Source: Spisula solida
Taxonomy: Eukaryota; Mollusca; Bivalvia; Venerida; Mactridae
Direction: 5' to 3'
Assembly: GCA_947247005.1 (NCBI GenBank)
Contig: OX365944.1
Coordinates: forward strand, 3,670,501-3,734,500
Length of the DNA: 64,000 bases
A program made the translations under genes and the position numbers. Of this stretch, positions 49,685 through 61,144 are shown piece by piece. The notes beneath the pieces are model-generated. The model ran no database searches. It saw nothing but the letters and a program-made list of their open reading frames with translations, and was not told the origin of the DNA. Each line of letters starts with the position of its first letter. Position 1 is the stretch's first letter.

Positions 49685-51944
49685 AATGACAAATTATGAA
49701 AATTCAGAATTTATTTATTATGTAAGAGATAGTAACATACAAATGTTTAAAACAGCTACATGTATGACTTTCCCACTAATGACATCCAATAATACAATAC
49801 AAAAACAGCACGTAGGGCATAGTCCAATTGAAGTGCTGTTTCCATCAGTATTTGGAACATGGCATATTTCTTGTACAACGTTAGCTATTTAGGCTATCTA
49901 AACTATAATGTTTACGATGCATCTACTGTGCAAATCTTAAAACAGTCAGATAAAAAATATAGAAATTATGAACATTGATATCACCCCTCTCGACTGCTAA
50001 TATACCTTATTTTCTCGACATTCCAGTGTTCCGTACCCCTACTGGTTAGATGACATAAGTATAAATGGGTAATTTTCCGATTGCAAAATTGTTTCATTGG
50101 TTAGCTAACCAAAGGTTGGATCTTTCTGAAAATGTCCACCTTATACACATTAATTGGATATTAAACGTGTTATTGGCCACTGATTAATACTTTTTAAGTG
50201 GCACTTGTATGTAGTATTATCTTGTTAATGTTTTGGCAAATACTGCGAAAAGAATAGCGAATATATCAATGGAAATCAATACTGTCCGAAATTACGGTCA
50301 CTTTTTCATGCTTCCTTTTCTGCACTATAACAACGTGATCACCAATAATCAAATTACATTCGTTATCAGTATACCAAATCATACTGATTTGCCAAGTTTC
50401 CACCGCTTACTCACAAAATGACGACATTGCATTGTAATCGATGACCCAATAACGTAGTGATAGGGTAGGTAATCTAGTCTAAGAAGGATCCAAACTCCTA
50501 CTCAGTTATCTTCTTTGCCACACAGAATAGTTAAACAATAGAAACTGTGTTGTTGTCAATGCTTAGCATTTTTGCTTCAATAATATTTCTTTTACGCTAT
50601 TTCATGAAACTGTCATGTTAAATAGTTATGCTCTGCATTTTTAAAGACGGGGTATTTAGATCTGCGTGGAACTACTTTTATTACGCATGTAAGTGTAATT
50701 GGGAGTTTTGGAAATTCGAATTTTGCCGTCTGCCAATTCGGACAGGCTGAGAAATTGGTGTTACCACTATGGCCTAGGGGCAAAGCCCCGGCTAAAAACG
50801 CAGTTAAGCTTAAACGTCGTTTTCTGAATAGTCGTAAAATGCGTAAATAAGTTGCTCGAAAAGATGCACAGACGACGCAAAATCGTCAGCAGACGGCCCC
50901 TTACTTGTCATACTTTCGGTCTTGTTGATGAACGGCACCCCTCTCAGTTTTAACACAGGGCATCTCTTGTAACGCCTAATTGCTAAACAACAGTGATAAT
51001 TAACCTAAATACACGTCAGACTTTGTGACAGCACGTTGGTTGTACAGTTGTGCAACTTAAATGTGATGTTAGTTTCTCCCTACGACCAGGAAAAAAGTTT
51101 TAAGCAACTTAAAGAAGGGTGCTTTAATGAAAGTTATTACAAAAAATGTATTTATAGGTATGTTGGGGTGAACTGCTTCACGTTTGAACTTGTGACAACT
51201 GTTTAAACAAACGGAACAATAATAGGCAGTTACTCGTGGTTTTATTACTTCGCATCCAAACTCGTGCCTATATTTTATTGTGTACGCAACAAAGCACAGC
51301 TACATATGTATGCATCATTTCTTAATTAAAGTAGGTATTGTCGTATTTTACAAATGACATGAAAAGATACAGGTGCGTCCCCTTTAACTTGCGATCTTTA
51401 CGTTAAGAAAATAAATAGATATTGATTGCCAGAGACAAGAACGCGTTCGAGTGTATAATTTAATCAACGAATGTCCGCGATTTCTTCATGAATGAACTCA
51501 AGACGGAAGTTCTAGATGAGCGTCAGATAATCGAGCAAGACTAATGATGTTTGTTCAGTGTCCCACAGTGATATTGCATTAGTCGCCATTATTGTATAGA
51601 ACGGTCCGAAACCTGTTATTCCGGTCTAAGAGAATACATTTTCACTCTTCCTGATAAAAACAGTAGTTTTTCGATGAAGTGATGTCAGTTTCTACTATCA
51701 ACTATTTGATACTCAGTTCACGCTGAATGCAAATATGTGATTTAATGGGTTCATATATTTCAAAATGAATGTCTACAATCACCAAAATGAATTATACACA
51801 GGAATTCTGACAGTAAGGGACTCCAAACGACATAACAACACTAAACACAAGGCTGTTCCTTTACTACAAATTTTCTCCTCCGCAAGCAATTGACAACTTA
51901 TCCATAAGTTACCCAATGCATTTTAATATATTTTAAGTACGTGA
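49685..51944. other. Spacer, nothing recognised
   Basis: AT-rich. Open frames at 49686-49892 and 50233-50421 have no recognisable domain. A small hairpin GGGGCAAAGCCCC occurs near 50777. Confidence 0.5.
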
Positions 51945-52570
51945 TCTTATTCACAACGCATATGCTCCAGTAAAGTGAATGCATTTAATAATATCATCAA
52001 TCCGCGATCTTATTCACAATACATATGCTCCAGTGCAGCAAATGCTTTTAATAATAGCGTCAATGCGCAATGTAATTCACAACGCATACATGCTCCAGTT
52101 AAGTAGATGCGTTTAAAATATCTTCCTCACCACGCGATTAAATTTACATCACATACATGCTCCAGTAAAGTAGATGTATTTAATAATATCCTCAACACGC
52201 GATCTTATTCACAACGCATATGCTCCAGTAAAGTAAATGCGTTTAATAATATTCTCAACACGCGATCTAATTCATAACGCATATGCTCCAGTAAAGTAGA
52301 TGTATTTAATAATATCATCCTCACCACGCGATTTAATTCACGACGCATACATACTCCAGTAAAGTAATTGCGTTTAATAATATTCTCAACACACGATCTA
52401 ATTCACAAAGCATATGCTCCAGTAAAGTAGATGTATTTAATAATATCCTCAACACACGATCTAATTCACAAAGCATATGGTCCAGTGAAGTAGATGTATT
52501 TAATAATATCATCAACAGGCGATCTAATTCACAACGCATATGCTCCAGTGAAGTAATTGCGTTTGATTAT
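51945..52570. repeat. 63-bp tandem array, about 10 units
   Basis: The unit, as seen from 52201 to 52263, is GATCTTATTCACAACGCATA, TGCTCCAGTAAAGTAAATGC, GTTTAATAATATTCTCAACA, CGC. The 63-bp period equals 21 codons, which produces a 68-codon minus-strand frame of LLNTSTLLEHMLCELDRVLRI-like repeats; the outer units carry stops and indels, so I treat it as a minisatellite. Confidence 0.92.
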
Positions 52571-53699
52571 ACCCAAAATGACATAAGGTACTATATTTAC
52601 TAGTATCGTACCACCACTATATACCTCTTGAAATGCTTTATTAACTAGTCGGAACTCGGACGGAATTGTATTTTTTGGTAGGCGTTTAAGCCTCTCATTA
52701 CTACCATTGCCCATTTCTTAATACAAAATTAACCGCCTTTAGGCTGCTATGTGAATCCGCATTCAAGTAGTTCCAGAAACTGTCAACATTCCCAATACTG
52801 CTACATATGTTTCTCCAAATGTTTTAACTGATTTAAGCCAATCAGCAACATTCGTTTATTCTAAGATCACTAATTATTGTGAAACTGTTCGTTAAATCGA
52901 TATTTTTGCAAAAAAATCACTTCACCATCCGATACCGAACTTGTTTACGTAAAGACGTGTTCATCAAATGTCCCGGCTGTAAAGCTATGTTTAGAAACTT
53001 CAGACTACGGTCAAGTGATGGTGTTATCAATGAATTGTATACGGTCTGCAAAGTACTGTTATGCAATCATATGGTGTCGCTGTACTAGCTAGCAGCTTTC
53101 TATAGACTGTCAAAATCGGCAGTAAGAAAACAAAAATTAAACGTGTAAAGTCGGTTTAAGCTTTAGTAGCAGCAACCAGATCGCCTCCCAATAGTACTCT
53201 CAGTGCTTTGATTAATATAGTATCTTTGTTATCATAATTATGCTGATTATGTACTGTAGACATTGATGCGACCTTCTTTGAGTAATATAGCCAACTTGTT
53301 TGTGACGAGGAAACACAGTAATGAGCAGCTGTATTTTATGATTAATTTATCCTCCATTCATGTTGACACAGCTTCGTAGAATGTCCTTTTATATATACAA
53401 ATGTAACATATCTAGCTAATATTGATTGTGATCATCTTATAATTAGTTTCTGACATGTTTCATTGTTATGGAGAAAGGAAATACTAGTATGCTATAAATT
53501 ATCGCGTAAAGCAAGTTTACTAAAAGCTTACGTTTTTGGCGCCGATGTTGTTACCGCCGAAATGCGGACCGAAAGTATTAAACTGATTTGTCTACAGATT
53601 CACTGTTCCCAAACGTTTAAATTGTAACAGTAAACAGTTGTGAATTCATTGTATAATTTATCTGACTATAAATCTTATCGTCCAACTAAATAACTTGGT
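52571..53699. other. Spacer, nothing recognised
   Basis: Short frames only (52529-52714 minus, 52879-53088 plus), none recognised. Confidence 0.5.
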
Positions 53700-53919
53700 A
53701 AGCCTAGGTCCCACTGAGCATTTTTCCCATCGGCGATGTACTCCCGATTGAAATTAATGAGCATTCAGGACATCAGGAATAGGTTCCTTGTGGTCTAAGG
53801 GAAGCTTCGTTGAAGTCATGATACAGTTTGTGATATCGGAAGAATGGTGATGAATCGGCTGGTAGAGGAAGAAATCGGGAGAACATCGCTGATGTGAAAT
53901 TCCACAGTGGGACCTATGT
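53700..53919. mobile_element. MITE family A, copy 4
   Basis: 220 bp from AAGCCTAGGTCCCACTGAGC to CACAGTGGGACCTATG. The inner blocks ATCGGCGATGTACTCCCGAT and ATCGGGAGAACATCGCTGAT face each other. Compared with copies 2 and 5 the centre is in the opposite orientation (AGGGAAGCTTCGTTGAAGTC). The 64-codon minus-strand frame across it is a by-product. Confidence 0.87.
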
Positions 53920-54061
53920 ACTACTCGTACTATGGAATGATAAATCACAGAAATGAACTCAATAAGACATCTATATACATGTATTTATACAAAAAAATAT
54001 TAATTTACTATTGTGTGTAATACGAAGGCTTATATTTGCAATCACTTAAGCAATATTTAAT

Positions 54062-54376
54062 ATATATGAGCCAGTCTCCAGGAAAACCTGCTATATTGAC
54101 ATTATGTAATTAGTATTATGTAACAAGGTTTATAAAAGCTCTAAAATAAGAAAAATACATATTTATTGATTCTACTTTAAGTAATTTACCCATATAGTAC
54201 TATATCTAAGCTTTAAAATTTCTCATGAATTATATCAAAATTAACTATTTCGTTGCATATTAACAAAATTTCTTTTGCATTTTGCTTCATTAACATTATC
54301 CTTTAAGACTATGGAAAATCTCAAAATCAATATTTTTGTCAAAATAGCAGGTTTTCCTGGAGACTGGCTCATATAT
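54062..54376. mobile_element. Palindromic-end MITE family B, copy 1
   Basis: The ends ATATATGAGCCAGTCTCCAG and CTGGAGACTGGCTCATATAT are perfect complements, continuing with GAAAACCTGCTAT/ATAGCAGGTTTTC. 315 bp, AT-rich interior, no coding capacity. The interior blocks (TGACATTATGTAATTAGTAT, TTTCGTTGC) also occur in the copy at 61641-62254. Confidence 0.9.
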
Positions 54377-55844
54377 TTTCCTATCATTAGGCCTTTATTA
54401 CGTTGAAATCGACCCGTCGTGTAAATTTTAGCTTTATAATGCCATATGAGCTTTGTTTGGCTATGTGGTCACATAGCAAGGGACTACTTTCGACCTCATT
54501 TTTAACCAGTCACTCAGTGTCCAATGCGACCTTTATATAATCACACGCATTTAATTAACATGCGTGATAATCAGTGGAGCCTTTTATGTACCTTTTTGAA
54601 TTCTAAACACGTCACTGACCTGTTTTATTACATTTATTTTGTCAGTAAATCTGTTTACTAAAGGGAACCTTCTCGTATTGTTACCATTAAAAGCCGCGTA
54701 CTAAGTGACGATGCTGATGTTATGACGTCATCAAATTCGCATGTCACTTATGCATTTTGAGAAGTTCGACGTTGAAACACTAATTACAACAACATGTAGG
54801 TGTAGATAGATTTAAATTGTTGATCTTTGTGTATTGATTGTATTTAAGTGGAAACTAATATCTATTTTTCCTTCAGCTTTTCATATTTGCCTGTAAATAT
54901 GGGAACTATATTCGATAATTCCAAGATCCCGGCGATGTTTTTGATATCATTATGCGGGTTCATTAGGGTTGTCTGTGTTCATTTTAAAGGTTTAAAACCT
55001 TCATTTTTGACAAATAAATCATGTATTTTGTTAGAAAAGGTGTGACATGATAAGTTAACTGAATATTTGGATTACTGAAGAGGCTTGTCTAAATTATCAA
55101 AACTAGGAGTGCAATAACTAATGTGCAGTCTTTAAATATCATACACGGAAGTTATTGCACTGTCGTCTTTAACATCAAACAACAAATTACACGAACATTT
55201 CTATCGTACGTGGCAAACGTGCACATGATTGCTTCAAATATGGCAATGAATATTATTTCGAACAGAACATTTTACAAAATGAAGTACAAACAAAAGGTCT
55301 CCGACAGTTATACACTGTATTATTGGTACCTGCATATAATCAATAAAATGTTTACTTAAGTTAATGCTATAAACAAAGTTTTTGGACTTTAATAAATATT
55401 AAACATTTGCATGTTCTCTATCTTCTTCAACTTAGGGTACCATTGTATGATGGCCTCGCCATCATTATGCCTAGTGTCACCTCAATTCCAGAACGATTTG
55501 GACCACTCGATCTCAGTAACTAGCGATAGAACAACATTGCGCAGTAAATATATAGTTTGTCTATAATGTCATAATGTTCTAAGTCTTTTCAATATATAGA
55601 TCTTGAAAATGGCTTTCCAACGATACCAAAAACTTTTTTTCTTCAAAAAATGTATTTTTTCAGAGAAATGAATTAGAACATTCTGGAATTGAGGCGACGC
55701 AATGTAAAACAGTGTTTTTGTCATAGCTGTTACAATACATCTCACATACCCGCCATGTAAACATAATTGATAGATCACCCGATCGTTACCCGGGCAATCC
55801 GGCCTTTAATACTGCATGCCTCGGACATGTTATGTTCTTCAATG
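54377..55844. other. Spacer with a small fold-back repeat
   Basis: At about 55105-55160 AGTGCAATAACT faces AGTTATTGCACT, the same family as the stretch at 15243. Open frames at 54848-55045, 55123-55359 and 55569-55778 (minus) have no recognisable domain. Confidence 0.5.
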
Positions 55845-56075
55845 ACCTTAGCTACAATCATGTCCTCCGCATGTGGAAAAGTTGTCAGTTGCTTGTGGAA
55901 TTGGCTACGGCAATTTCCTCCACATGTGGAGAAGTTGTAAATTACTTGTGGAAGTTGTCAGAGACTACGGTCATTTTCTCTACATGTGGATAATGTGTTA
56001 GTTGCTTGTGGAATTGGCTACGTACGATCATGTTCTCCGCATGTGGAGAAGATGTCAGTTACTTGTGGAATAGCA
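55845..56075. repeat. Four diverged 54-59 bp tandem units
   Basis: Each unit contains TTCTC(C/T)NCATGTGGA, AAGTTGTCAGTT-type and CTTGTGGAATTGGCTACG words. The CATGTGGA core recurs at about 55870, 55924, 55983 and 56040. Confidence 0.8.
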
Positions 56076-56324
56076 TGTACTGGTTAATAATCAATTTTCA
56101 GGAAAACAGGTTAGGTCCACTGACACGGTAGATTGTTATAAAACACCGGCGTTAAACACAAATAAAAAACAAAAATATGTTATGTTATTCTACATATTTT
56201 TATGATTATTATACATATAAGTTTTGGTCAAATTGAATTGTGTCACAGACGAAGACGATTAAGAATTGAAGCGTTGCATACTCACGTATGTTGAACATAT
56301 AAACATAGTGGTTATAGTACGGAG

Positions 56325-56542
56325 AATTTGACGTGATCCTCGACCTTCTATAAGCATAATCTAACAGCTGACACCTTGTCTATATTTATAACTTCGGTTG
56401 AGTGTTTTCATAAGTGGGTAGTATCACGAAAACGCACACATCTAAAGGACCGATATTGCATGATTTGCTCCCCAAAACGTATATATGCAACGCAAGATTT
56501 TTTGTAATATATTCATGTATAAAGGTCAGGATCACGTCAAAT
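56325..56542. mobile_element. MITE family D, complete copy
   Basis: The left end AATTTGACGTGATCCTCGAC faces the right end GTCAGGATCACGTCAAATT; about 23-bp inverted repeats continuing into CTTCTATAAGC and TATAAAGG. 218 bp. Partial relatives are at 20460, 27460 and 58225-58465. Confidence 0.78.
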
Positions 56543-56649
56543 TCACTGTACTATAACAAATTGACCTATACACAGGAACACTTGACTTCTGGACAGTGTT
56601 ATAACATATACATTATACCGCTTAGCTATACAATTATGTTTGACATATT

Positions 56650-56826
56650 GTAGTAATTTAACAGAAGAAAATTCGTAAATTCGTGGATTACAAAACATGG
56701 AAAGATAAAACCATGTTATGTATTTGGGAATTCGATAAGTCATGGGCATTTAATTTCGTGGTCGAGTTTAACAAAGAAATCAACGAAAATTCAACTCCCT
56801 GGAAAATAATGATTTTACAATACGTA
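56650..56826. mobile_element. MITE family C, copy 1
   Basis: Shares with 61145-61362 the ordered blocks CGTAAATTC, GGATTACAAAA, ATGTATTTGGGA, ATTCAACTCCCT and ATGATTTTACA. The left end (TTAACAGAAGAAAATTCG) is diverged. The open frame crossing it at 56683-56922 is a by-product. Confidence 0.7.
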
Positions 56827-57898
56827 GCAAATCAGCAAATCAACATTATGCAGAAGTCACAACATATTGTTCCAATAAACAAACTACAATTTCGTCACAA
56901 TATATTTTCAACGAAAATTTGAGAAGAACGATTGTGTTTTAATAAACCAACGTAATTTTGAATTAACAAAAAGCTGGCAAGTCTGGCGTAAATATAAAAG
57001 TATCAAAATATATTATTCAGGTTAATTGTATTACATACATTCTATGTATTTCGACATGTACCCTTGATGTAACATGCTATAGTTATTTTTGTTGTACGGC
57101 GAGTACTGGAGGGGCAATGTACACAACGTAACTTCTAGCACGGAATCACGATACTGCCCGAAATATCCGCAACAATGATCATGTTTAAACTGCGGACCTC
57201 TGCGGGCCTATGCTTCATCATCGACATTATGTTATTTTAATGATTTAGGAATGTGTTAATATAAATCATTAATATATACGACATATATGTACATTTAATC
57301 AGTTATCAAAAGTAATAATAGCATATAAAATAGCATCTATTTGTATCATTTTATAAGATAAAATAAATTGACATTAGATAAGAAATGTTCCTGCTTTTGC
57401 CGAGGTATACAAATAAATAGCGCCCCATCGGATTTCTCAAGATCGGGGCGGATGAACTTTCATAAATCTGTCCATTCATTATTCTATCAACAAGTGTCTC
57501 CTGACTGAAGCTTAATAATCTATAAATTGGCAGAAATGTTCACTGCATCAAGTTTTGTCCTGCACACGAAATACTTCTTCAGGTCAAAATTACATTATAC
57601 ATACATGTATGAAACTTTGCACATTCTAATTACAACAAAGCATATGCTTCATCCTAGTATTTAACTGCCATGTACAATTTTCCGCCGTACAAACATTCAG
57701 TTTGTTCTCTGAGGGTTTTGTAATTGTTTCAAATCACCCAAAAGTGAATGCGTTTATTTTCAAAAAGAGTATAATTAATTTAATAATCATGATGGTTTCA
57801 AACGAAATTTGCTAATATAGATTCTATTTTTAGACTTTTCATGACGTCACTATGATTGGGCATGTACCGACAACATATCACTTCATTAAATCTCCGCT
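56827..57898. other. Spacer, nothing recognised
   Basis: AT-rich, no supported feature. Confidence 0.5.
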
Positions 57899-58096
57899 TA
57901 ACGCACAGGTAACTGAATCATTGATAAGAGTAAAAAAAATATATTTTTTTATAAAATGTATTTAAGAAAGGTTCATAACACGGGAAATTGACCAGACAGA
58001 CACTGAGGTGCATTTTGTTTAATAAAAGTTATCACAAATTTATAACATATTTTTTTACTCTTTATCAATGATACAGTTACCTGTGTTTTAACGCAC
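57899..58096. repeat. Inverted repeat of about 200 bp
   Basis: TAACGCACAGGTAACTGAAT and CATTGATAAGAGTAAAAAAA at the left face TTTTTTTACTCTTTATCAAT and GATACAGTTACCTGTGTTTT at the right. The arms are about 45 bases and fairly similar; probably a MITE. Confidence 0.82.
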
Positions 58097-58224
58097 ACAT
58101 TAAGCAAAATAAAATATGATTTCATACGAATTATGCTAACAATATATTTGTGCTTTTCAAGAAATAGCATGTATTACGTGTATAACATGTCACATTAAGG
58201 TGGGTATAGGCCGAACAAATTAAC

Positions 58225-58465
58225 CATTAACTAAGTCCTCGACCTTTGTATGAATATCACATGCTTCTTGTTTGGAAAATGATAAGTTATTTGATATTTA
58301 GATTAATGTTTATGGTACAACTCATGCATATTCGTAATAATCTTTGCTAATGAAAATAATTAATATAAAGGATGAAATATTATATATTAATAAAAACTAA
58401 ATCCACTCTTTAACTAAATTATGCTAAGGAAAGGTTCGAGGATCAGGTCAATTTATTCACATTAT
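58225..58465. mobile_element. MITE family D, diverged copy downstream of the GTPase gene
   Basis: The left end GTCCTCGACCTTTG and right end AAAGGTTCGAGGATCAGGTC are roughly inverted, and the right end with ATTATGCTAAGG is nearly identical to 20463-20505. The candidate polyadenylation signal of the GTPase gene lies inside this copy. Confidence 0.6.
58452..58457 (-). terminator. Candidate polyadenylation signal of the GTPase gene
   Basis: AATAAA on the minus strand, about 130 nt past the stop codon at 58590-58592. It is the nearest canonical hexamer I see downstream. Such hexamers are common in AT-rich DNA, so this is only a candidate. Confidence 0.4.
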
Positions 58466-58589
58466 AAGAATTGTTAAATCACAGAAGACGTACTAGGGAT
58501 AGGCCAATTAGTTTCCAATTCACAGAAAATTCCAGAATAAAACAAATCGTTCAAAGGCATATTATTCCTGGAATGGTATAATCAATATC

Positions 58590-59246
58590 TCAAGACTCTA
58601 CGGATCGAGTTCTTGTTTTTGTTTTCACATCAGCTACTGGGTTCTTTTCTGTTTTTGCCAATCGCATGATCGGCATTGATATACGTCTAAGAAATCCAAG
58701 TCGTTTGTCATTTTCAGTCAATCTTTCTCGTATCTTTTCTTCAAGCGCTTGAAACACAATATCAACATTTCCCCCGTCTTTTGCCGAAACAGCTACAAAC
58801 TTTTCTTCCCAGTCTAAACAAACGATAGACTCGTGCACTGCAAGATTCGTACTACCAGATTCCTCAAGGTCCGTTTTATTGGCTACAACTACTAATGAGA
58901 AAAGGTCATTGTGTTTATGTTCGTTTATTTCGTCTCGTAACCGTTTCACAGTGTCAAAACTCTCCGGTTGATCCATAGAGTACACCAACAAGAACGCATC
59001 CCCGGTGGCGATGGCAAGTTTATGCATGGCAGGAAATTGATGGGATCCTGACGTATCAAGAATGTCAATTTCTACTGACATAGTCTCAAACCTTACAAGA
59101 TGTCGATGTAATTCTTCAATCGTTTCCTTGTGACTTTCTGTGAACTTCCGGTGCATAAATTGACTTATGATAGAGCTTTTACCAACTCCGGAATGACCCA
59201 TGACTACCACACGGTAATTTGGTGTTTTTGACTTCGTGTACGACAT
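58590..59246 (-). CDS. Ras-family small GTPase, RASD/Di-Ras-like
   Basis: 218 residues in a single coding exon. All five guanine-nucleotide motifs are present: P-loop GHSGVGKSS (17-25), switch I threonine Thr42 within ETIEE, switch II DTSG (64-67) followed by SHQFPAM, NKTD (123-126) and SAK (154-156). The SHQFPAM stretch is like Di-Ras, and the TGDAFLLVYS and VKRLRDEI segments (81-108) are like RASD/Rhes, so I place it near these divergent Ras subfamilies without choosing one. The position equal to Ras Gln61 is Ser68, as expected for families with weak intrinsic GTP hydrolysis. The C-terminus is basic (KTKTRTRSVES) and has no CAAX box, so lipid anchoring as in typical Ras is not predicted. 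The start is chosen because the ATG lies two bases after a good splice acceptor. It probably acts as a signalling switch; partners are unknown. Confidence 0.93.
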   Translation of the reverse strand: MSYTKSKTPNYRVVVMGHSGVGKSSIISQFMHRKFTESHKETIEELHRHLVRFETMSVEIDILDTSGSHQFPAMHKLAIATGDAFLLVYSMDQPESFDTVKRLRDEINEHKHNDLFSLVVVANKTDLEESGSTNLAVHESIVCLDWEEKFVAVSAKDGGNVDIVFQALEEKIRERLTENDKRLGFLRRISMPIMRLAKTEKNPVADVKTKTRTRSVES

Positions 59247-59268
59247 ATCTGAAAAAAAAGATAAATAA
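59247..59268 (-). other. Splice acceptor in the 5' UTR of the GTPase gene
   Basis: On the minus strand the coding ATG is preceded by a pyrimidine tract ending CTTTTTTTTCAG (AG at 59249-59250), then AT and the ATG. This fits a 3' splice site placing the start codon at nucleotide 3 of its exon, so at least one upstream non-coding exon should exist beyond 59250, not located here. Confidence 0.7.
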
Positions 59269-59477
59269 CTGCAGAGGTTAGAAACATTGATACTGTGCGT
59301 TGAAATACCAGTTCCAATCTATATGAAGTTTGTTGCTAATGTGTTATCGACCAATACTAGCCTGTTGCTCCACATGCCTAAACCTACATTAGCTTTCTTC
59401 GCAAAAAAACTAGCCAACTAACATTGTCACAACAAACATCTTACGCTACACGTTCTCCCATATATCGTGCATTCAAA
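59269..59477. other. Presumed intron of the GTPase gene, 3' part
   Basis: No feature seen apart from its position upstream of the acceptor. The intron may extend through the 26-bp array and beyond. Confidence 0.4.
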
Positions 59478-59665
59478 AATATCCTGAACCTCCGTCCTTG
59501 TCAACTATCCTGAACCTCCGTCCTTGTCAACTATCCTGAACCTCCGTCCTTGTCAACTATCCTGAACCTACGTCCTTGTCAACTACCCTGAACCTCCGTC
59601 CTTGTCAACTATCCTGAACCTCCGTCCTTGTCAACTATCCTGAACCTCCGTCCTTATCAACTATG
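59478..59665. repeat. 26-bp tandem array, about 7 units
   Basis: The unit is TATCCTGAACCTCCGTCCTT plus GTCAAC, with nearly identical copies. It lies about 230 bp upstream of the GTPase start codon, probably in its first intron or promoter region. Confidence 0.95.
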
Positions 59666-60349
59666 TTACCAGCCTTTTGCAATTAATAGTTCCTGATTAG
59701 TTTTACGCCTGATTTAAAACATTATGTAACTATGACATGGTTCTAATTGCTATATGAGACCGCTTCAAAGTCTAATAGATTTGCCGATAATGTCTAAAGA
59801 CAAACATGAGGTTTGTACCTTTGATGTCCAGGAAGTCTTATTACCATTATAACGTAGACAAATGTGAGTTGTCATCTAAATCACAACATATATAAATAAC
59901 ATAATGCAACGTCTTATAATGCAAATCTTGTTATAAGAATGTTCTTAACATCGCAGAAATTTGTCAACGATAGTTTCCATGGTAACCAACTAGATAACCA
60001 TCTTCAATCTATTTAACAAGATCATCGTATAATGATGCCGGATTTGTCAACAATTTATTCGATTTAATACTCAAGACTAGTTGATGAGATACAAAAATAG
60101 GTCAGAGATAACACGAATGTCTGACAGTGTCTTATGCTCGAATTTATGAGACGTTGAAACTGAATGACAAGACAAGGATTGATGATCACATTCAAAAACG
60201 CCTTTTAGACAAGAAAAAGGTGACAAGCAGGCCACAATCTTGTATAGAAATTCAATAGTAGATAATACGATTTCATACATTCATAGATTTTTTATTAGAA
60301 CATATTTCTACGCATTAACCAATATTCAACCATACCAAAACGCGTATAC
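59666..60349. other. Spacer, nothing recognised
   Basis: No first exon or promoter of the GTPase gene could be pinned down. The 67-codon minus-strand frame at 60077-60280 has no recognisable domain. Confidence 0.5.
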
Positions 60350-60480
60350 GAGGGATGATCAATAAATACGAGGAACAAAGCTCTGAAATCTTTGTTACGT
60401 GACCAATATTGAAGAAAATCGTATTTACATGTAGTATCATTAATAAGGACCTGTGTATTTTAAGGAACTATATTATTGAT
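60350..60480. mobile_element. mariner-like terminal fragment, copy 1
   Basis: TACGAGGGATGATCAATAAA followed by TACGAGGAACAAAG is like the start at 62649 (TACGAGGGGTAATCAACAAA). TACGAGGG starts are common in mariner-type elements. No opposite end or transposase was found. Confidence 0.5.
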
Positions 60481-60727
60481 TAACGGCTGGTTAAATGTAT
60501 TTTTGATAAAAAGGGATCGGAATAGCCCCGGTCTTCCGGGAATCATGGTTGTAACATCGCACGAAAACGAGGTTATTCTAAATGTATCAGTAAGAACAAT
60601 AATAAAACTCATTACACAAACAGAACACCACCCTGATAACAGACGTCAACTAGTTCATATGTTGAAGATTGTTTACAAAAGTTTACAGGTGATTTCCTCA
60701 GGTTATGCAATCTATGAACTACATTTT
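60481..60727. other. Open stretch, unrecognised
   Basis: An 89-codon frame (60476-60745) ends within the next MITE; no domain was recognised and it is not called a gene. Confidence 0.4.
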
Positions 60728-60944
60728 AAGCCTATGTCCCACTGAGAAATTCCACATCGGCGATGTTCTCCCGATTTATTCCGATTCATCACAATTCCTT
60801 CCGATATCACAAACTGTCTCATGACTATCACGAAGCTGTCCCTAGACCTCGAGGAAACTGTTCCCTATGTCTCCTGATAGCTCATTAACTTCAATCGGGA
60901 GTACATCGCCGAGGCAAAAAAATGCTCAGTTGGACCTAGGCTTT
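60728..60944. mobile_element. MITE family A, copy 5
   Basis: 217 bp from AAGCCTATGTCCCACTGAGA to CTCAGTTGGACCTAGGCTT. Inner ATCGGCGATGTTCTCCCGAT faces ATCGGGAGTACATCGCCGAG. Same orientation of the centre as copy 2 (CATGACTATCACGAAGCTGT, CCCTAGACCTC). The best example of the full-length family. Confidence 0.9.
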
Positions 60945-61144
60945 ACACAAAAATGCATGTAGATGTACAATCGTATCATTGGCCAACCTAATGCTTTGTT
61001 GAGCACTATATTACAATCAGGCGTAAACATTGTCTTGCCAAACGTATCACGATATTTTTATATATCACTTTGATGATCACCGCATAGCTGTATAATACAA
61101 TACGGATAGTACGGATACTTCTATCAGTGCTTGTTTAGATGATA

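Noticed and set aside
52333..52539. Minus-strand 21-residue repeat protein
   Set aside because: The 63-bp minisatellite has a period divisible by three; adjacent units carry stops and indels, so no conserved frame is seen.
60476..60745. 89-codon frame upstream of MITE copy 5
   Set aside because: It runs into the MITE before stopping and has no recognisable domain.
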